Positions 25,014-32,851 of a stretch of DNA of 64,000 nt are shown here, in pieces. The notes beneath the pieces were generated by a model. The model searched no databases, had not been told where the DNA came from, and saw only the letters and a program-made list of their open reading frames with translations. Within the stretch, counting starts at the first letter, position 1. Every line of letters begins with the position of its first letter. Origin of the DNA: Photobacterium salinisoli (GTDB lineage Bacteria > Pseudomonadota > Gammaproteobacteria > Enterobacterales > Vibrionaceae). The DNA lies in NCBI RefSeq assembly GCF_003614885.1, contig NZ_QZMS01000007.1, positions 1,116,001 through 1,180,000 of the forward strand, in the 5' to 3' direction. The position numbers were made by a program, and so were the translations under genes.

Positions 25014-25874
25014 TTACTGTGTTGTCGCTGATGGGTTTGCTTTGACGTCAGCCATACTGGCATTCAAGTCCGACACCATCCGCTCTTGCAACTGTAAGGC
25101 ATACTCTCTCAGACGCTTTGCATTATTCGCAAACTTTTCACCGCCACATGCTATTCCTTTGTAGGTAATATCCGGGCTTGAATAAACAGGAAGCCACTCA
25201 TCTGCATAGGCCATCACAGTACCTTTCCCGCCACATCGATAGCCAAATGCATATGGCCGGAATGCGTGTTGCTGATGTGATGCCGTGGTCTCTTTCAATT
25301 CATCTATTCGCACATCTATCTGACCTGAGAGAGTATCTATATCATGCTCGGCACCGGCCAGGTGTCCTAGCTCATGCTCAAGTATGTCACTGCTACAGGC
25401 TAAATCAGCAATAAAGAACTGAGGATAAACATCCACATATGTCATACCGCACTGTTCCGGTAATGTGTTTGTAGATCGCTTAGTGCTGAACAACACGCCG
25501 TAAAAATGATTGGGTCTGGACGCGAACGTCTCAATCAGATCAAAGTGATGATACTCAAGCAAATCATGGACAAGTGTAATCTCATCAAACTCTGCAAGAT
25601 TCAGTTCATCAGCAACCACAATCTGATGAAATGTACGGCGCATAGGCACGCAGGAGTTTTTCAGAATCTGGTTAGATGTTTGTATCCAACTGTCGATAAT
25701 ACCGCTCCTGACAAACGGTGAATAATCCTCCATTGCTTCTTTCGACACAAAAAAGGTAATCGGGGTATCTACCACGTCCGTCATTTCGCATTCAGGCAAC
25801 TGCAACTGATTCGATGAAGCGGCACCATCAAAAGCAAGCGTTAAAGCAACAAAATACAATAAGATAGATAACAC
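25014..25874 (-). CDS. Secreted zinc metalloprotease, metzincin type
   Basis: The 286-residue protein begins with a hydrophobic signal peptide of about 20 residues (LSILLYFVALTLAFDGAAS). It has the zinc motif HExxHxxGxxH with H167, E168, H171 and H177 (HELGHLAGAEH) and a Met-turn candidate at M221 (TVMAYADE), as in metzincins. Several Cys (29, 75, 142, 160 and others) may form disulfides. It is thus an exported protease of unknown target. The start is a GTG at 25874. No inhibitor or secretion gene lies beside it. Confidence 0.77.
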   Translation of the reverse strand: MLSILLYFVALTLAFDGAASSNQLQLPECEMTDVVDTPITFFVSKEAMEDYSPFVRSGIIDSWIQTSNQILKNSCVPMRRTFHQIVVADELNLAEFDEITLVHDLLEYHHFDLIETFASRPNHFYGVLFSTKRSTNTLPEQCGMTYVDVYPQFFIADLACSSDILEHELGHLAGAEHDIDTLSGQIDVRIDELKETTASHQQHAFRPYAFGYRCGGKGTVMAYADEWLPVYSSPDITYKGIACGGEKFANNAKRLREYALQLQERMVSDLNASMADVKANPSATTQ

Positions 25875-26059
25875 ATCAGATTCTCGCTACTCAGAAGAAC
25901 TCACTATAACAATCATGATGCATAACATCGCATGATATTAAGGTTAATGTGCGGCAATGCACATTTCCTCAATTCGACGATTTCAACTTATCCCGGACAG
26001 ACACATTTTGGCTGTCCTCAGTTATAGTGTTACAACCTGCCAGTGAAAGAGACGAGTCA

Positions 26060-26650
26060 ATGCCGGATAAGCTCAACGATTTCAATACCAAACTGCTCAT
26101 CAATCAGGCGTTAATTGATCATCAAATCGCCTGCAGAGAATTGCTGTACGACTTTAATCACTCGCGCCCCAGTGAGCAGCAAAAACGGCAAGACATCCTG
26201 AACAAGATCCTCAAACAATGCCAGGGCACACATATCGAACCGCCCTTTCGCTGCGACATGGGCAGCAACCTCTCTATTGGCAAAGACGGCTTTATCAATT
26301 ACGGTCTGATTGTGCTGGATATTGCACCCGTCACGATTGGCGACCATGTGCTGATAGGCCCAAACGTTCAGCTTTGTGCGGCTGGCCATCCGGTGCTGTT
26401 ATCAGAACGGGTACAACCCTATGCCTGTGGCGATCCCATCACGATTGGCAATCATGTGTGGATTGGTGCTGGATCCATTGTGCTCGGAGGGGTTTCGATT
26501 GGCGATAACACAGTGATTGGCGCAGGCAGTATCGTGGTAAAAGACATCCCTTCAAATGTGATCGCTGCCGGTAACCCATGCAAGGTTCTCAGACGCATCG
26601 ATCATGGTCAGTTACCCACAGAAGAAGAGATTCAGGCGTTATATCAGTAA
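26060..26650 (+). CDS. Hexapeptide-repeat O-acetyltransferase (maltose/galactoside type)
   Basis: The 196-residue protein has an N-terminal helical segment (IACRELLYDFNHSRPSEQ) and a left-handed beta-helix of hexapeptide repeats. The active-site region VQLCAAGHPVLLSERV carries the catalytic His, and repeats follow (VWIGAGSIVLGGVSIGDN, GAGNPCKVLR-like ending). It acetylates a sugar or similar hydroxyl with acetyl-CoA. I chose the ATG at 26060 because the family starts near this point; an upstream in-frame extension of 37 residues does not look like protein. Confidence 0.85.
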   Translation: MPDKLNDFNTKLLINQALIDHQIACRELLYDFNHSRPSEQQKRQDILNKILKQCQGTHIEPPFRCDMGSNLSIGKDGFINYGLIVLDIAPVTIGDHVLIGPNVQLCAAGHPVLLSERVQPYACGDPITIGNHVWIGAGSIVLGGVSIGDNTVIGAGSIVVKDIPSNVIAAGNPCKVLRRIDHGQLPTEEEIQALYQ

Positions 26651-26716
26651 TTAGGGTTAAAAGAGTAAATGTCCATCCTTAAACATCATTGCTGAAAACG
26701 GATATTGTTTTCTCTA

Positions 26717-27343
26717 TTACAAATCGTCATAAATATCATCGTCATCGTCTTCAAAGGCAGATCCGATAGACCAGCTATCGACACGGCGAAAGCCTAAACC
26801 ACTGAGGTCAGCGGCACTGAGGGCTGCAACGACAGATTCATGAAACAAAAAAACAGGTTTTTCTTCCAAGGTAAAAACAAGCCTTTTTTCTAAAGGTACT
26901 TGATCCAGTACCTCTTCATCTAACGACAGTTTCAATAGAGTAAACCTGCCACCGACATAGGTTCCAGATATTTCACTTCGTTTCTTATGAATCGCTTGAT
27001 GATGATTCCAGATATGCATGTAATAGTGTTCTGACCAAATTTTATCACCATTGACGATATTGGTTTGATAAAAATCCACGCCAGGTAAGTTAAACGGTGC
27101 CAGAACTTGCCTAAATTTTTCAGAGACCAACTGCTCTGCGGTTTCATGATAGTCACACGGCTGAAATTTGGCGAGATTACCTTCTGTAATTTCTACAACG
27201 CCAGGGCCAAGAACATGATTTTTTAAAGACCATAGAGACATTAAATGATCTAACCCTTCATCAGAATTCTCCGCCATATCTAACATATATGCGCCTGACT
27301 CATGATTTTCTCTCAAAATATAGTACTGACTATCATATTTCAT
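26717..27343 (-). CDS. Imm11-family immunity protein, paralogue A1
   Basis: This 208-residue protein of the Imm11 (DUF1629) family starts MKYDSQYYILREN. It shares with five neighbours the blocks CDYHETAEQL (about 61-70), NLPGVDFYQTNI and, near the end, LVFTLEEKPVFLFHESVVAAL then RRVDSWSIGSAFE plus an acidic tail. It should bind and neutralise a toxin, probably the nuclease module encoded upstream. The C-terminal half matches A3 and A6, while the N-terminal part is closer to A2 and A4. It is the last gene of the array, starting 2 bases after B1 with GGAAG in front. Confidence 0.75.
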   Translation of the reverse strand: MKYDSQYYILRENHESGAYMLDMAENSDEGLDHLMSLWSLKNHVLGPGVVEITEGNLAKFQPCDYHETAEQLVSEKFRQVLAPFNLPGVDFYQTNIVNGDKIWSEHYYMHIWNHHQAIHKKRSEISGTYVGGRFTLLKLSLDEEVLDQVPLEKRLVFTLEEKPVFLFHESVVAALSAADLSGLGFRRVDSWSIGSAFEDDDDDIYDDL

Positions 27344-27345
27344 AA

Positions 27346-27711
27346 TTACAGCTTCCGGTGAATCCTAATATGTTGTTCTGCACGCTGAATCTTATACGCC
27401 AAATCTGGATGAAAATACAATGCTTCATCATCATAGGCCAACCAAACTTGTTCTCCGGATTGAATGGCACTCGCGACCTTATGCAAAGGTTTTGCCTGAA
27501 CAAACTCGTATTCCCAATCCTCTTCATCGAAACGCACCATAGCCGGCAGGGTCTCGATATTCTCAGTAATCTCTAATTCATCGCTGATGTACACGCCAGG
27601 AAAAAGAGTAAAATCAAGGATAACTCTTGCCTCGTTTGAATAAAGTTTTGTCTTTGCCACTTCCGCTAATGGACCTGGTTGTTGAAAGCTTTGTTTGATC
27701 CAGTTTTCCAT
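27346..27711 (-). CDS. Small cassette protein B1, unknown family
   Basis: A 121-residue protein, MENWIKQSFQQPGP at the start, with a beta-rich middle (VILDFTLFPGVYISDEL) and no signal or membrane segment. I do not recognise the family. It is nearly identical to B2 at 31929-32294. The gene sits between an Imm11-related gene and an Imm11 gene and starts within the stop of C1 (TAATG), so it is translated with them. A role in immunity or as a partner of the adjacent proteins is inferred from position only. Confidence 0.65.
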   Translation of the reverse strand: MENWIKQSFQQPGPLAEVAKTKLYSNEARVILDFTLFPGVYISDELEITENIETLPAMVRFDEEDWEYEFVQAKPLHKVASAIQSGEQVWLAYDDEALYFHPDLAYKIQRAEQHIRIHRKL

Positions 27712-28268
27712 TAGACGATCTCCACAGGGGAAGCAACAACACCGGTGATATTGTTATCTCCAATAATTCTTTTGACTTTTTCGTTGATAACAATTGAGCT
27801 ACTAAACTCTTTCACTCTGAATACATCATGCTTAATATCAACTTTATTTATTTTATTTGCATCAAATACCATATCCATGATAAATCCATATGTCTCAAAA
27901 TAATCACTATAGCTACTCGCTTGTGATTTAACGACGTCTAATAGTGAATATGTAGGAAATACATTCATATAAAAATAGTTGTGATGTAGCTTTCCATCAA
28001 CATCTACGACAACGGGAATAAATTGAACACCAGAAATGAAATTATCAATGAAAGTATTAACCAAACGCTGATGTGGTATCAAGTCAATCGCTTTAAGTAC
28101 GTCAGACATATTTCGCTGTCGATATACTTCCCTAACCTTAATTAAAGGCTTGTCAAAATACAATTTAATAGACAAGTCGCTTTTATCAAGAATATTCTTA
28201 TACTTGCTATCAAAAGCAAATGAAGCTTCACCCCTTATAAAGTCACTTTTTAACTGATAAAACTTCAC
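27711..28268 (-). CDS. Imm11-related protein C1
   Basis: A 185-residue protein with a C-terminal block DVFRVKEFSSSIVINEKVKRII and an ending GVVASPVEIV, which resembles the distal part of Imm11 (DUF1629) proteins. It is clearly related to C2 at 32294-32851, but by eye only about half of the residues agree, far less than between the flanking A and B genes. It starts with GTG at 28268, with GGAGG upstream. It may be an orphan immunity protein kept from a former toxin. Confidence 0.65.
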   Translation of the reverse strand: MKFYQLKSDFIRGEASFAFDSKYKNILDKSDLSIKLYFDKPLIKVREVYRQRNMSDVLKAIDLIPHQRLVNTFIDNFISGVQFIPVVVDVDGKLHHNYFYMNVFPTYSLLDVVKSQASSYSDYFETYGFIMDMVFDANKINKVDIKHDVFRVKEFSSSIVINEKVKRIIGDNNITGVVASPVEIV

Positions 28269-28351
28269 TGAGCCTCCAATTCAATAAACCTAGCGTCATT
28301 AAAATAATTATCCTACGCATGCACTCGGGTGGTCACTGTGAGAGTAGTCTG

Positions 28352-28948
28352 TTATTCAAAGGCCGAACCAATTGACCATTCATCTACCCGCTGAAAACTC
28401 AAACCTGTGAGATTCGCCTCACGAAGTGCCTGCACAACTGTTTCATGGAACAGGAATTTAGGCTTCTCTTCCAATGTGAATACTAATCGTTGTTCAAGAG
28501 GTATTATATCTAGTACATTTTCATCCAACGACAGAACCTCTAACGTGAAATCATCATCAACATAAGTACCATCTATTTTTGATCTTCCATGATGGATTGC
28601 TTTGTGATGATTCCAGATATGCATAAAGTAATGCTCTTTCCACACTTTACCATCATTAATGATATGAGTCTCATAATAGTCAACACCAGGTAAATCAAAT
28701 TGTGACAAAGATTTTTTAAATCGCTCTGAAATTAATTGTTTTGCAGTTTCATGGTAATCACAAGGGAAAAACTTTGATGTATCACCATCATACACTTTCA
28801 CTTTTCCTGGCGCTAAAACTCGACGACTAATTGAACGTAATGACATCAGGTGGAATAACCCTTCATCAGTACCCTCAGTATGTCCAAGCATATAAGCGCC
28901 AGACTCATGATTTTCTCTCAAAATATAGTACTGACTGTCGTATTTCAT
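28352..28948 (-). CDS. Imm11-family immunity protein, paralogue A2
   Basis: A 198-residue Imm11 (DUF1629) paralogue. I start it at the conserved MKYDSQYY; an upstream in-frame ATG at 28963 would add 5 residues. It ends FLFHETVVQALREANLTG and WSIGSAFE without the acidic tail seen in A1, A3 and A6. Its C-terminal half and its downstream flank match A4 almost exactly. It is preceded by a copy of the shared spacer. Expected role: binding a nuclease toxin module; partner not proven. Confidence 0.72.
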   Translation of the reverse strand: MKYDSQYYILRENHESGAYMLGHTEGTDEGLFHLMSLRSISRRVLAPGKVKVYDGDTSKFFPCDYHETAKQLISERFKKSLSQFDLPGVDYYETHIINDGKVWKEHYFMHIWNHHKAIHHGRSKIDGTYVDDDFTLEVLSLDENVLDIIPLEQRLVFTLEEKPKFLFHETVVQALREANLTGLSFQRVDEWSIGSAFE

Positions 28949-29061
28949 ATTATTTTCTTGCATGTCATTTCCGGATGAACTTACCTAGCCACAGGCCTCT
29001 GAATCAAAGTTGATTAAAGCCCTACTTAAGTGGCCAACATCAATCACACTATTAATATCAA
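28949..29061. repeat. Shared intergenic spacer, copy upstream of A2
   Basis: This spacer resembles those at 30408-30542 and 31164-31299. Shared parts include GCCACAGGCCTCTGA, an ATTAAAGCCC segment and TATTAATATCAATTACAA at the end that abuts the next gene. The small hairpin seen in the other copies is degraded here. Confidence 0.7.
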
Positions 29062-29688
29062 TTACAAATCATCATAAAAATCGTCGTCGTCGTCTTCAAA
29101 GGCAGATCCGATCGACCAGCTATCGACACGGCGAAAGCCTAAACCACTGAGGTCAGCGGCTCTGAGGGCTGCAACGACAGACTCATGAAACAGAAATGTT
29201 GGGTCTTCTCTCAACCGGAAAACCAATCTTTTTTCTAAAGGCACTTGATCCAGCACCTCTTCATCTAACGACAGTTTCAATAGAGTAAACCTATCACCGA
29301 CATAGGTTCCAGATATTTCACTGCGTTTCTTATGTATCGCCTGATGATTATTCCAGATATGCATGTAATAGTGTTCTGACCAAATTTTATCGCCATTGAC
29401 GATATTGGTTTGATAAAAATCCACGCCTGGCAAGTTAAACGGTACCAGAACTTTCCTGAACTTTTCAGAGACCAACTGCTCTGCGGTTTCATGATAGTCA
29501 CACGGCTGAAATTTGGCGCGATTACCTTCAGATATACCTACCCGACCCGGCCCCAGCACTTTTCGGTGAATAGGAAAAAGAGACATTAATCTCTCTAACC
29601 CATCATCTGAACCTTCAACTTGATCTAACATATAACTCGTTGCACGACCACTTTCGTTTAACATGTAGTATTGACTATCATATTTCAT
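29062..29688 (-). CDS. Imm11-family immunity protein, paralogue A3
   Basis: A 208-residue Imm11 (DUF1629) paralogue starting at the conserved MKYDSQYYMLNES. The N-terminal part (SDDGLERLMSLFPIHRKVLG) matches A6, the end (SVVAALRAADLSGLGF, then an acidic tail) matches A1 and A6, and a stretch LVFRLREDPTFLFHES is its own. It is thus a mosaic. A 28-residue in-frame extension upstream lacks a good ribosome site. Unlike A2, A4 and A5 it is not preceded by the shared spacer, which suggests a separate insertion into the array. Confidence 0.72.
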   Translation of the reverse strand: MKYDSQYYMLNESGRATSYMLDQVEGSDDGLERLMSLFPIHRKVLGPGRVGISEGNRAKFQPCDYHETAEQLVSEKFRKVLVPFNLPGVDFYQTNIVNGDKIWSEHYYMHIWNNHQAIHKKRSEISGTYVGDRFTLLKLSLDEEVLDQVPLEKRLVFRLREDPTFLFHESVVAALRAADLSGLGFRRVDSWSIGSAFEDDDDDFYDDL

Positions 29689-29810
29689 TTTCTTGCCATT
29701 ATACGATTTGTCTTCAAATCGACTATCTCTCAAACTGTTGATGATCCAGAACATTGAAAAAACATATGGCAACCAGAAGCATTTCAGGCAGCCATTGTAG
29801 TAATAGTCTG

Positions 29811-30407
29811 TTATTCAAAGGCCGAACCAATTGACCATTCATCTACCCGCTGAAAACTCAAACCTGTAAGATTAGCCTCACGAAGAGCCTGCACAACAGT
29901 TTCATGGAATAAAAATTTAGGTTTTTCTTCTAACCTAAAGACAAGACGCTCTGCTACTGGTATTTCTTCTAATACCTTATCATCCAAGGACAGACTTTCT
30001 AAGGTAAAACTATATGTTTTATAATTTCCATCAATTTCAGAACGTAATAAGTTTATACATTTATAACTATTCCAAATATGAAGATAATAATAATCTGACC
30101 AAACCTTATTACCATTGATGATATTTGTTTGATAAAAATCAACGCCAGGTAAGTTAAATTTCAACAATACCTGTCTAAATTTACCCGAGATCAACTGTTC
30201 TGCAGTCTCATGATAATCGCATGGGCTAAACCTGCTAGAATCGCCATCCAACACTACTACAATGCCTGGACCTAACACCCTTTTACTAATGGACCTAAGT
30301 GACATTAGATGCTCTAATCCTTCATCAGAACCATCAGCTTGTTCAAGCATATATGCACCTGACTCATGATTTTCTCTCAATATATAGTACTGACTGTCAT
30401 ATTTCAT
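29811..30407 (-). CDS. Imm11-family immunity protein, paralogue A4
   Basis: A 198-residue Imm11 (DUF1629) paralogue starting MKYDSQYYILREN. The middle is the most divergent of the set (NSYKCINLLRSEIDGNYKTYSFTLESLS), while the C-terminal half is like A2 (ETVVQALREANLTGLSFQRV, ends SAFE). The downstream flank TAGTCTGTTATTCAAAGG is also shared with A2. The gene is preceded by the shared spacer. The variable middle could be the part that contacts the toxin. Confidence 0.72.
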   Translation of the reverse strand: MKYDSQYYILRENHESGAYMLEQADGSDEGLEHLMSLRSISKRVLGPGIVVVLDGDSSRFSPCDYHETAEQLISGKFRQVLLKFNLPGVDFYQTNIINGNKVWSDYYYLHIWNSYKCINLLRSEIDGNYKTYSFTLESLSLDDKVLEEIPVAERLVFRLEEKPKFLFHETVVQALREANLTGLSFQRVDEWSIGSAFE

Positions 30408-30542
30408 ATTATTTTCATGCAAGGAATTTCCCAATGAACAGACTCAGCCACAGGCCTCTGAGTCAATGTTTATCAAATCCAGCCGTATCTATCATTAAAG
30501 CCCCACTGAAGGGGGCAATATCAATAACATTATTTATATCAA
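30408..30542. repeat. Shared intergenic spacer, copy upstream of A4
   Basis: This copy has GCCACAGGCCTCTGAGTC and the hairpin GCCCC...GGGGGC (about 30500-30516). Read leftward, the hairpin is followed by TTTAAT, like a weak terminator. It ends at TATCAATTACAA, overlapping the stop of A5. Confidence 0.72.
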
Positions 30543-31163
30543 TTACAAACTATTATAAAGTTCATCATCATCGAATGCTGATCCGATAGACCACTCATTA
30601 ACACGAATAAAATTCACTCCAGTCAAATTGGCTTCACGGAGTGCATTTACAACAGTTTCATGAAATAAAAACTTAGGTTTTTCTTCTAATGTAAAAACTA
30701 AACGTTTTTCAAGTGGTATTTTATCTAGTACGTTTTCATCTAATGATAGCTCTTCTAATGTGAAATCACTATTTCTATAAGTGCCATCTATCTTTGAGCG
30801 ACCTTTGTGGATCGCATTATAATTATTCCATATATGCATAAAATAATGTTCGGGCCAAACATTATCATTATGAATGATATCTGTTTGATAGAAATCAACC
30901 CCAGGCAAATTAAAAGGCAACAAAACTTGTCTGAATTTTTCAGATATCAGCTGCTCTGCAGTTTCATGGTAATCAAAAGGCTTAAAATTACTCATATCAC
31001 CATGTGAAACTTTAACTTTACCTGGTCCTAACACGCGGCGACGAATTGAATGAATTGACATTAGGTGTTCCAACCCCTCATCTGAATCCATACGCTGACC
31101 TAGCATGTAAGCACCAGACTCTGAGTTTTCTCTCAAGATATAGTATTCATTGTCGTACTTCAT
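30543..31163 (-). CDS. Imm11-family immunity protein, paralogue A5
   Basis: A 206-residue Imm11 (DUF1629) paralogue starting MKYDNEYYILREN. It keeps DYHETAEQL and NLPGVDFYQTDI, and near the end has ETVVNALREANLTGVNF and WSIGSAFDDDELYNSL. It is the most divergent of the six and has a shorter acidic tail. It is preceded by the shared spacer. Local DNA is AT-rich, as in the whole array. Confidence 0.72.
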   Translation of the reverse strand: MKYDNEYYILRENSESGAYMLGQRMDSDEGLEHLMSIHSIRRRVLGPGKVKVSHGDMSNFKPFDYHETAEQLISEKFRQVLLPFNLPGVDFYQTDIIHNDNVWPEHYFMHIWNNYNAIHKGRSKIDGTYRNSDFTLEELSLDENVLDKIPLEKRLVFTLEEKPKFLFHETVVNALREANLTGVNFIRVNEWSIGSAFDDDELYNSL

Positions 31164-31299
31164 ATTATTACCATACATGTAACTTCCAGATGAACCTGAC
31201 TAGCCCCAGACCTCTGACTCAAATCTCATTACATTCTGCTGTATCCATCATTAAAGCCCCCAGTGAAGGGGCCGACATTAATAACACTATTAATATCAA
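31164..31299. repeat. Shared intergenic spacer, copy upstream of A5
   Basis: This copy contains GCCCCAGACCTCTGA and the hairpin GCCCCC...GGGGC (about 31256-31272), followed leftward by TTTAAT. It ends at TATCAATTACAA, which overlaps the stop codon of A6. It separates A6 from A5. Confidence 0.72.
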
Positions 31300-31926
31300 T
31301 TACAACTCATCATAAAAATCACCGTCGTCATCTTCAAAGGCAGATCCGATCGACCAGCTATCGACACGGCGAAAGCCTAAACCACTGAGGTCAGCGGCTC
31401 TGAGGGCTGCAACGACAGATTCATGAAACAAAAAAACAGGTTTTTCTTCCAAGGTGAAAACAAGCCTTTTTTCTAAAGGGACTTGATCAAGGACTTTTTC
31501 ATCTAAAGACAACTTCAATAGGGTAAATCGGTCATCAACATAAGTCCCTAATATTTCACTCCGCTTCTTATGAATCGCTTGATGATGATTCCAGATATGC
31601 ATGTAATAGTGTTCTGACCAAATTTTATCACCATTGACGATATTGGTTTGATAAAAATCCACGCCAGGTAAGTTAAACGGTGCCAGAACTTGCCTGAATT
31701 TTTCAGAGACCAACTGCTCTGCGGTTTCATGATAGTCACACGGTTTAAACTTAGCACGATTACCTTCAGATATACCTACCCGGCCCGGCCCCAGCACTTT
31801 TCGATGAATAGGGAAAAGAGACATTAACCTCTCTAACCCATCATCTGAACCTTCAATTTGGTTTAACATGTAACTAGTCGAATCACCACTCTCTTCCAAA
31901 AGATAATACTGACTGTCATATTTCAT
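31300..31926 (-). CDS. Imm11-family immunity protein, paralogue A6
   Basis: A 208-residue Imm11 (DUF1629) paralogue, the one nearest to the toxin gene. It starts MKYDSQYYLLEESGDS; the N-terminal third matches A3 (SDDGLERLMSLFPIHRK), and the remainder matches A1, ending in an acidic tail (EDDDGDFYDEL). It begins 2 bases after the B2 stop with GGAAG upstream, so effector, C2, B2 and A6 form one coupled set. This makes C2, B2 and A6 the best candidates for cognate immunity. Confidence 0.75.
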   Translation of the reverse strand: MKYDSQYYLLEESGDSTSYMLNQIEGSDDGLERLMSLFPIHRKVLGPGRVGISEGNRAKFKPCDYHETAEQLVSEKFRQVLAPFNLPGVDFYQTNIVNGDKIWSEHYYMHIWNHHQAIHKKRSEILGTYVDDRFTLLKLSLDEKVLDQVPLEKRLVFTLEEKPVFLFHESVVAALRAADLSGLGFRRVDSWSIGSAFEDDDGDFYDEL

Positions 31927-31928
31927 GA

Positions 31929-32294
31929 TTACAGCTTCCGGTGAAGCCGAATATGTTGATCTGCATGCTGAATCTTATACGCCAAATCTGGATGAAAATA
32001 CAATGCCTCATCATCATAGGCCAACCAAACTTGTTCTCCAGATTGAATGGCATCCGCTACCCAATGCAAGGGCTTTGCCTGAACAAATTCGTATTCCCAA
32101 TCCTCTTCATCGAAACGCACCATAGCCGGCAGGGTCTCGATATTCTCAGTAATCTCTAATTCATCGCTGATGTACACGCCAGGAAAAAGAGTAAAATCAA
32201 GGATAACTCTTGGCTCGTCTGAATAAAATTTTGTCTTTGCCACTTCCGCCAGTGGACCCGGTTGTTGAAAGCTTTGTTTGATCCAGTTTTCCAT
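31929..32294 (-). CDS. Small cassette protein B2, unknown family
   Basis: A 121-residue protein nearly identical to B1 (27346-27711), with a handful of substitutions such as H in KPLHWVADA. It has a predicted beta-rich core and no export signal. Its start overlaps the C2 stop as TGATG, and A6 begins 2 bases after its stop. The strong conservation of B between two cassettes whose C genes differ suggests a general rather than toxin-specific task, or recent conversion. Confidence 0.65.
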   Translation of the reverse strand: MENWIKQSFQQPGPLAEVAKTKFYSDEPRVILDFTLFPGVYISDELEITENIETLPAMVRFDEEDWEYEFVQAKPLHWVADAIQSGEQVWLAYDDEALYFHPDLAYKIQHADQHIRLHRKL

Positions 32295-32851
32295 CAGATG
32301 ATCTCCACCGGTGTTAATCTAACTCCTGATACATTTAGCTGACTTAAAATCAACTTAACTTTTTCGTTAACAATAATTTTCCAGCAATGTTCCTTTACTC
32401 TAAAGACATCATGAACAATATTGGACTTAGCTAATTTTTTTGAGTCAATTACCATTCGAGTAACTGTTTTGTAGCTTTCATAATAATTACTGTATCTCCT
32501 TGCTTCAGAGGCATATTCATTTAGTAATGGATATGAAGAAAAAACATTCATATGATAGTAATCATCATATACTACTCCATCATTATCAACTAAAACAGGT
32601 ATAAATTGCACTCCCTTGATATAATTTGATGCAAGCATATTTGCAATGTTTTTTCTAGGCAATAAGTCAAGAGCCTTAAGGATATCAGACATTGCTCTCT
32701 CCTTATATTCTTCATCAACAAATATTTTAGGCGGAGAATTATAGAACCTAACCCCTATCTGACTATAATCAAGGATATCGATGTAATCTTCATCAAAATG
32801 AAATGAAGCCTCACCTTCAATAAACTCTCTTTCTAGAATATAATAATTCAT
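32294..32851 (-). CDS. Imm11-related protein C2, next to the effector
   Basis: A 185-residue protein with the distal Imm11-like block DVFRVKEHCWKIIVNEKVK and an ending GVRLTPVEII. Its ATG directly follows the effector stop (TAAATG), so it is the first gene after the toxin and the likeliest specific immunity protein. Its relative C1 at the far end of the array has the same length but a much changed sequence. The pattern fits immunity genes that diverge together with a toxin module. Function not proven. Confidence 0.68.
   Translation of the reverse strand: MNYYILEREFIEGEASFHFDEDYIDILDYSQIGVRFYNSPPKIFVDEEYKERAMSDILKALDLLPRKNIANMLASNYIKGVQFIPVLVDNDGVVYDDYYHMNVFSSYPLLNEYASEARRYSNYYESYKTVTRMVIDSKKLAKSNIVHDVFRVKEHCWKIIVNEKVKLILSQLNVSGVRLTPVEII

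Larger units (their letters stand above)
26717..27711 (-). repeat. 995-base direct repeat, copy 1 (A1-B1)
   Basis: The A1 and B1 immunity genes and the junction between them form a unit of the same length and near-identical sequence to 31300-32294. Both units are 995 bases long. A stretch of more than 100 bases in the B gene is identical in the two copies. The similarity weakens at the 5-prime part of the A genes and stops at the C genes. Confidence 0.85.
31300..32294 (-). repeat. 995-base direct repeat, copy 2 (A6-B2)
   Basis: The second copy of the A-B unit, of equal length to 26717-27711 and nearly identical over the B gene and the second half of the A gene. Differences cluster in the first part of A, where this copy resembles A3 instead. 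Confidence 0.85.

Noticed and set aside
28949-31299. Immunity-array spacers as integron attC sites
   Set aside because: They lack the GTTRRRY and RYYYAAC ends and the nested stems of attC, and no integron integrase is present.
26717-32851. Array of repeats as a CRISPR locus
   Set aside because: The repeated units are whole genes with spacers over 100 bases long; no short regular repeats are present.
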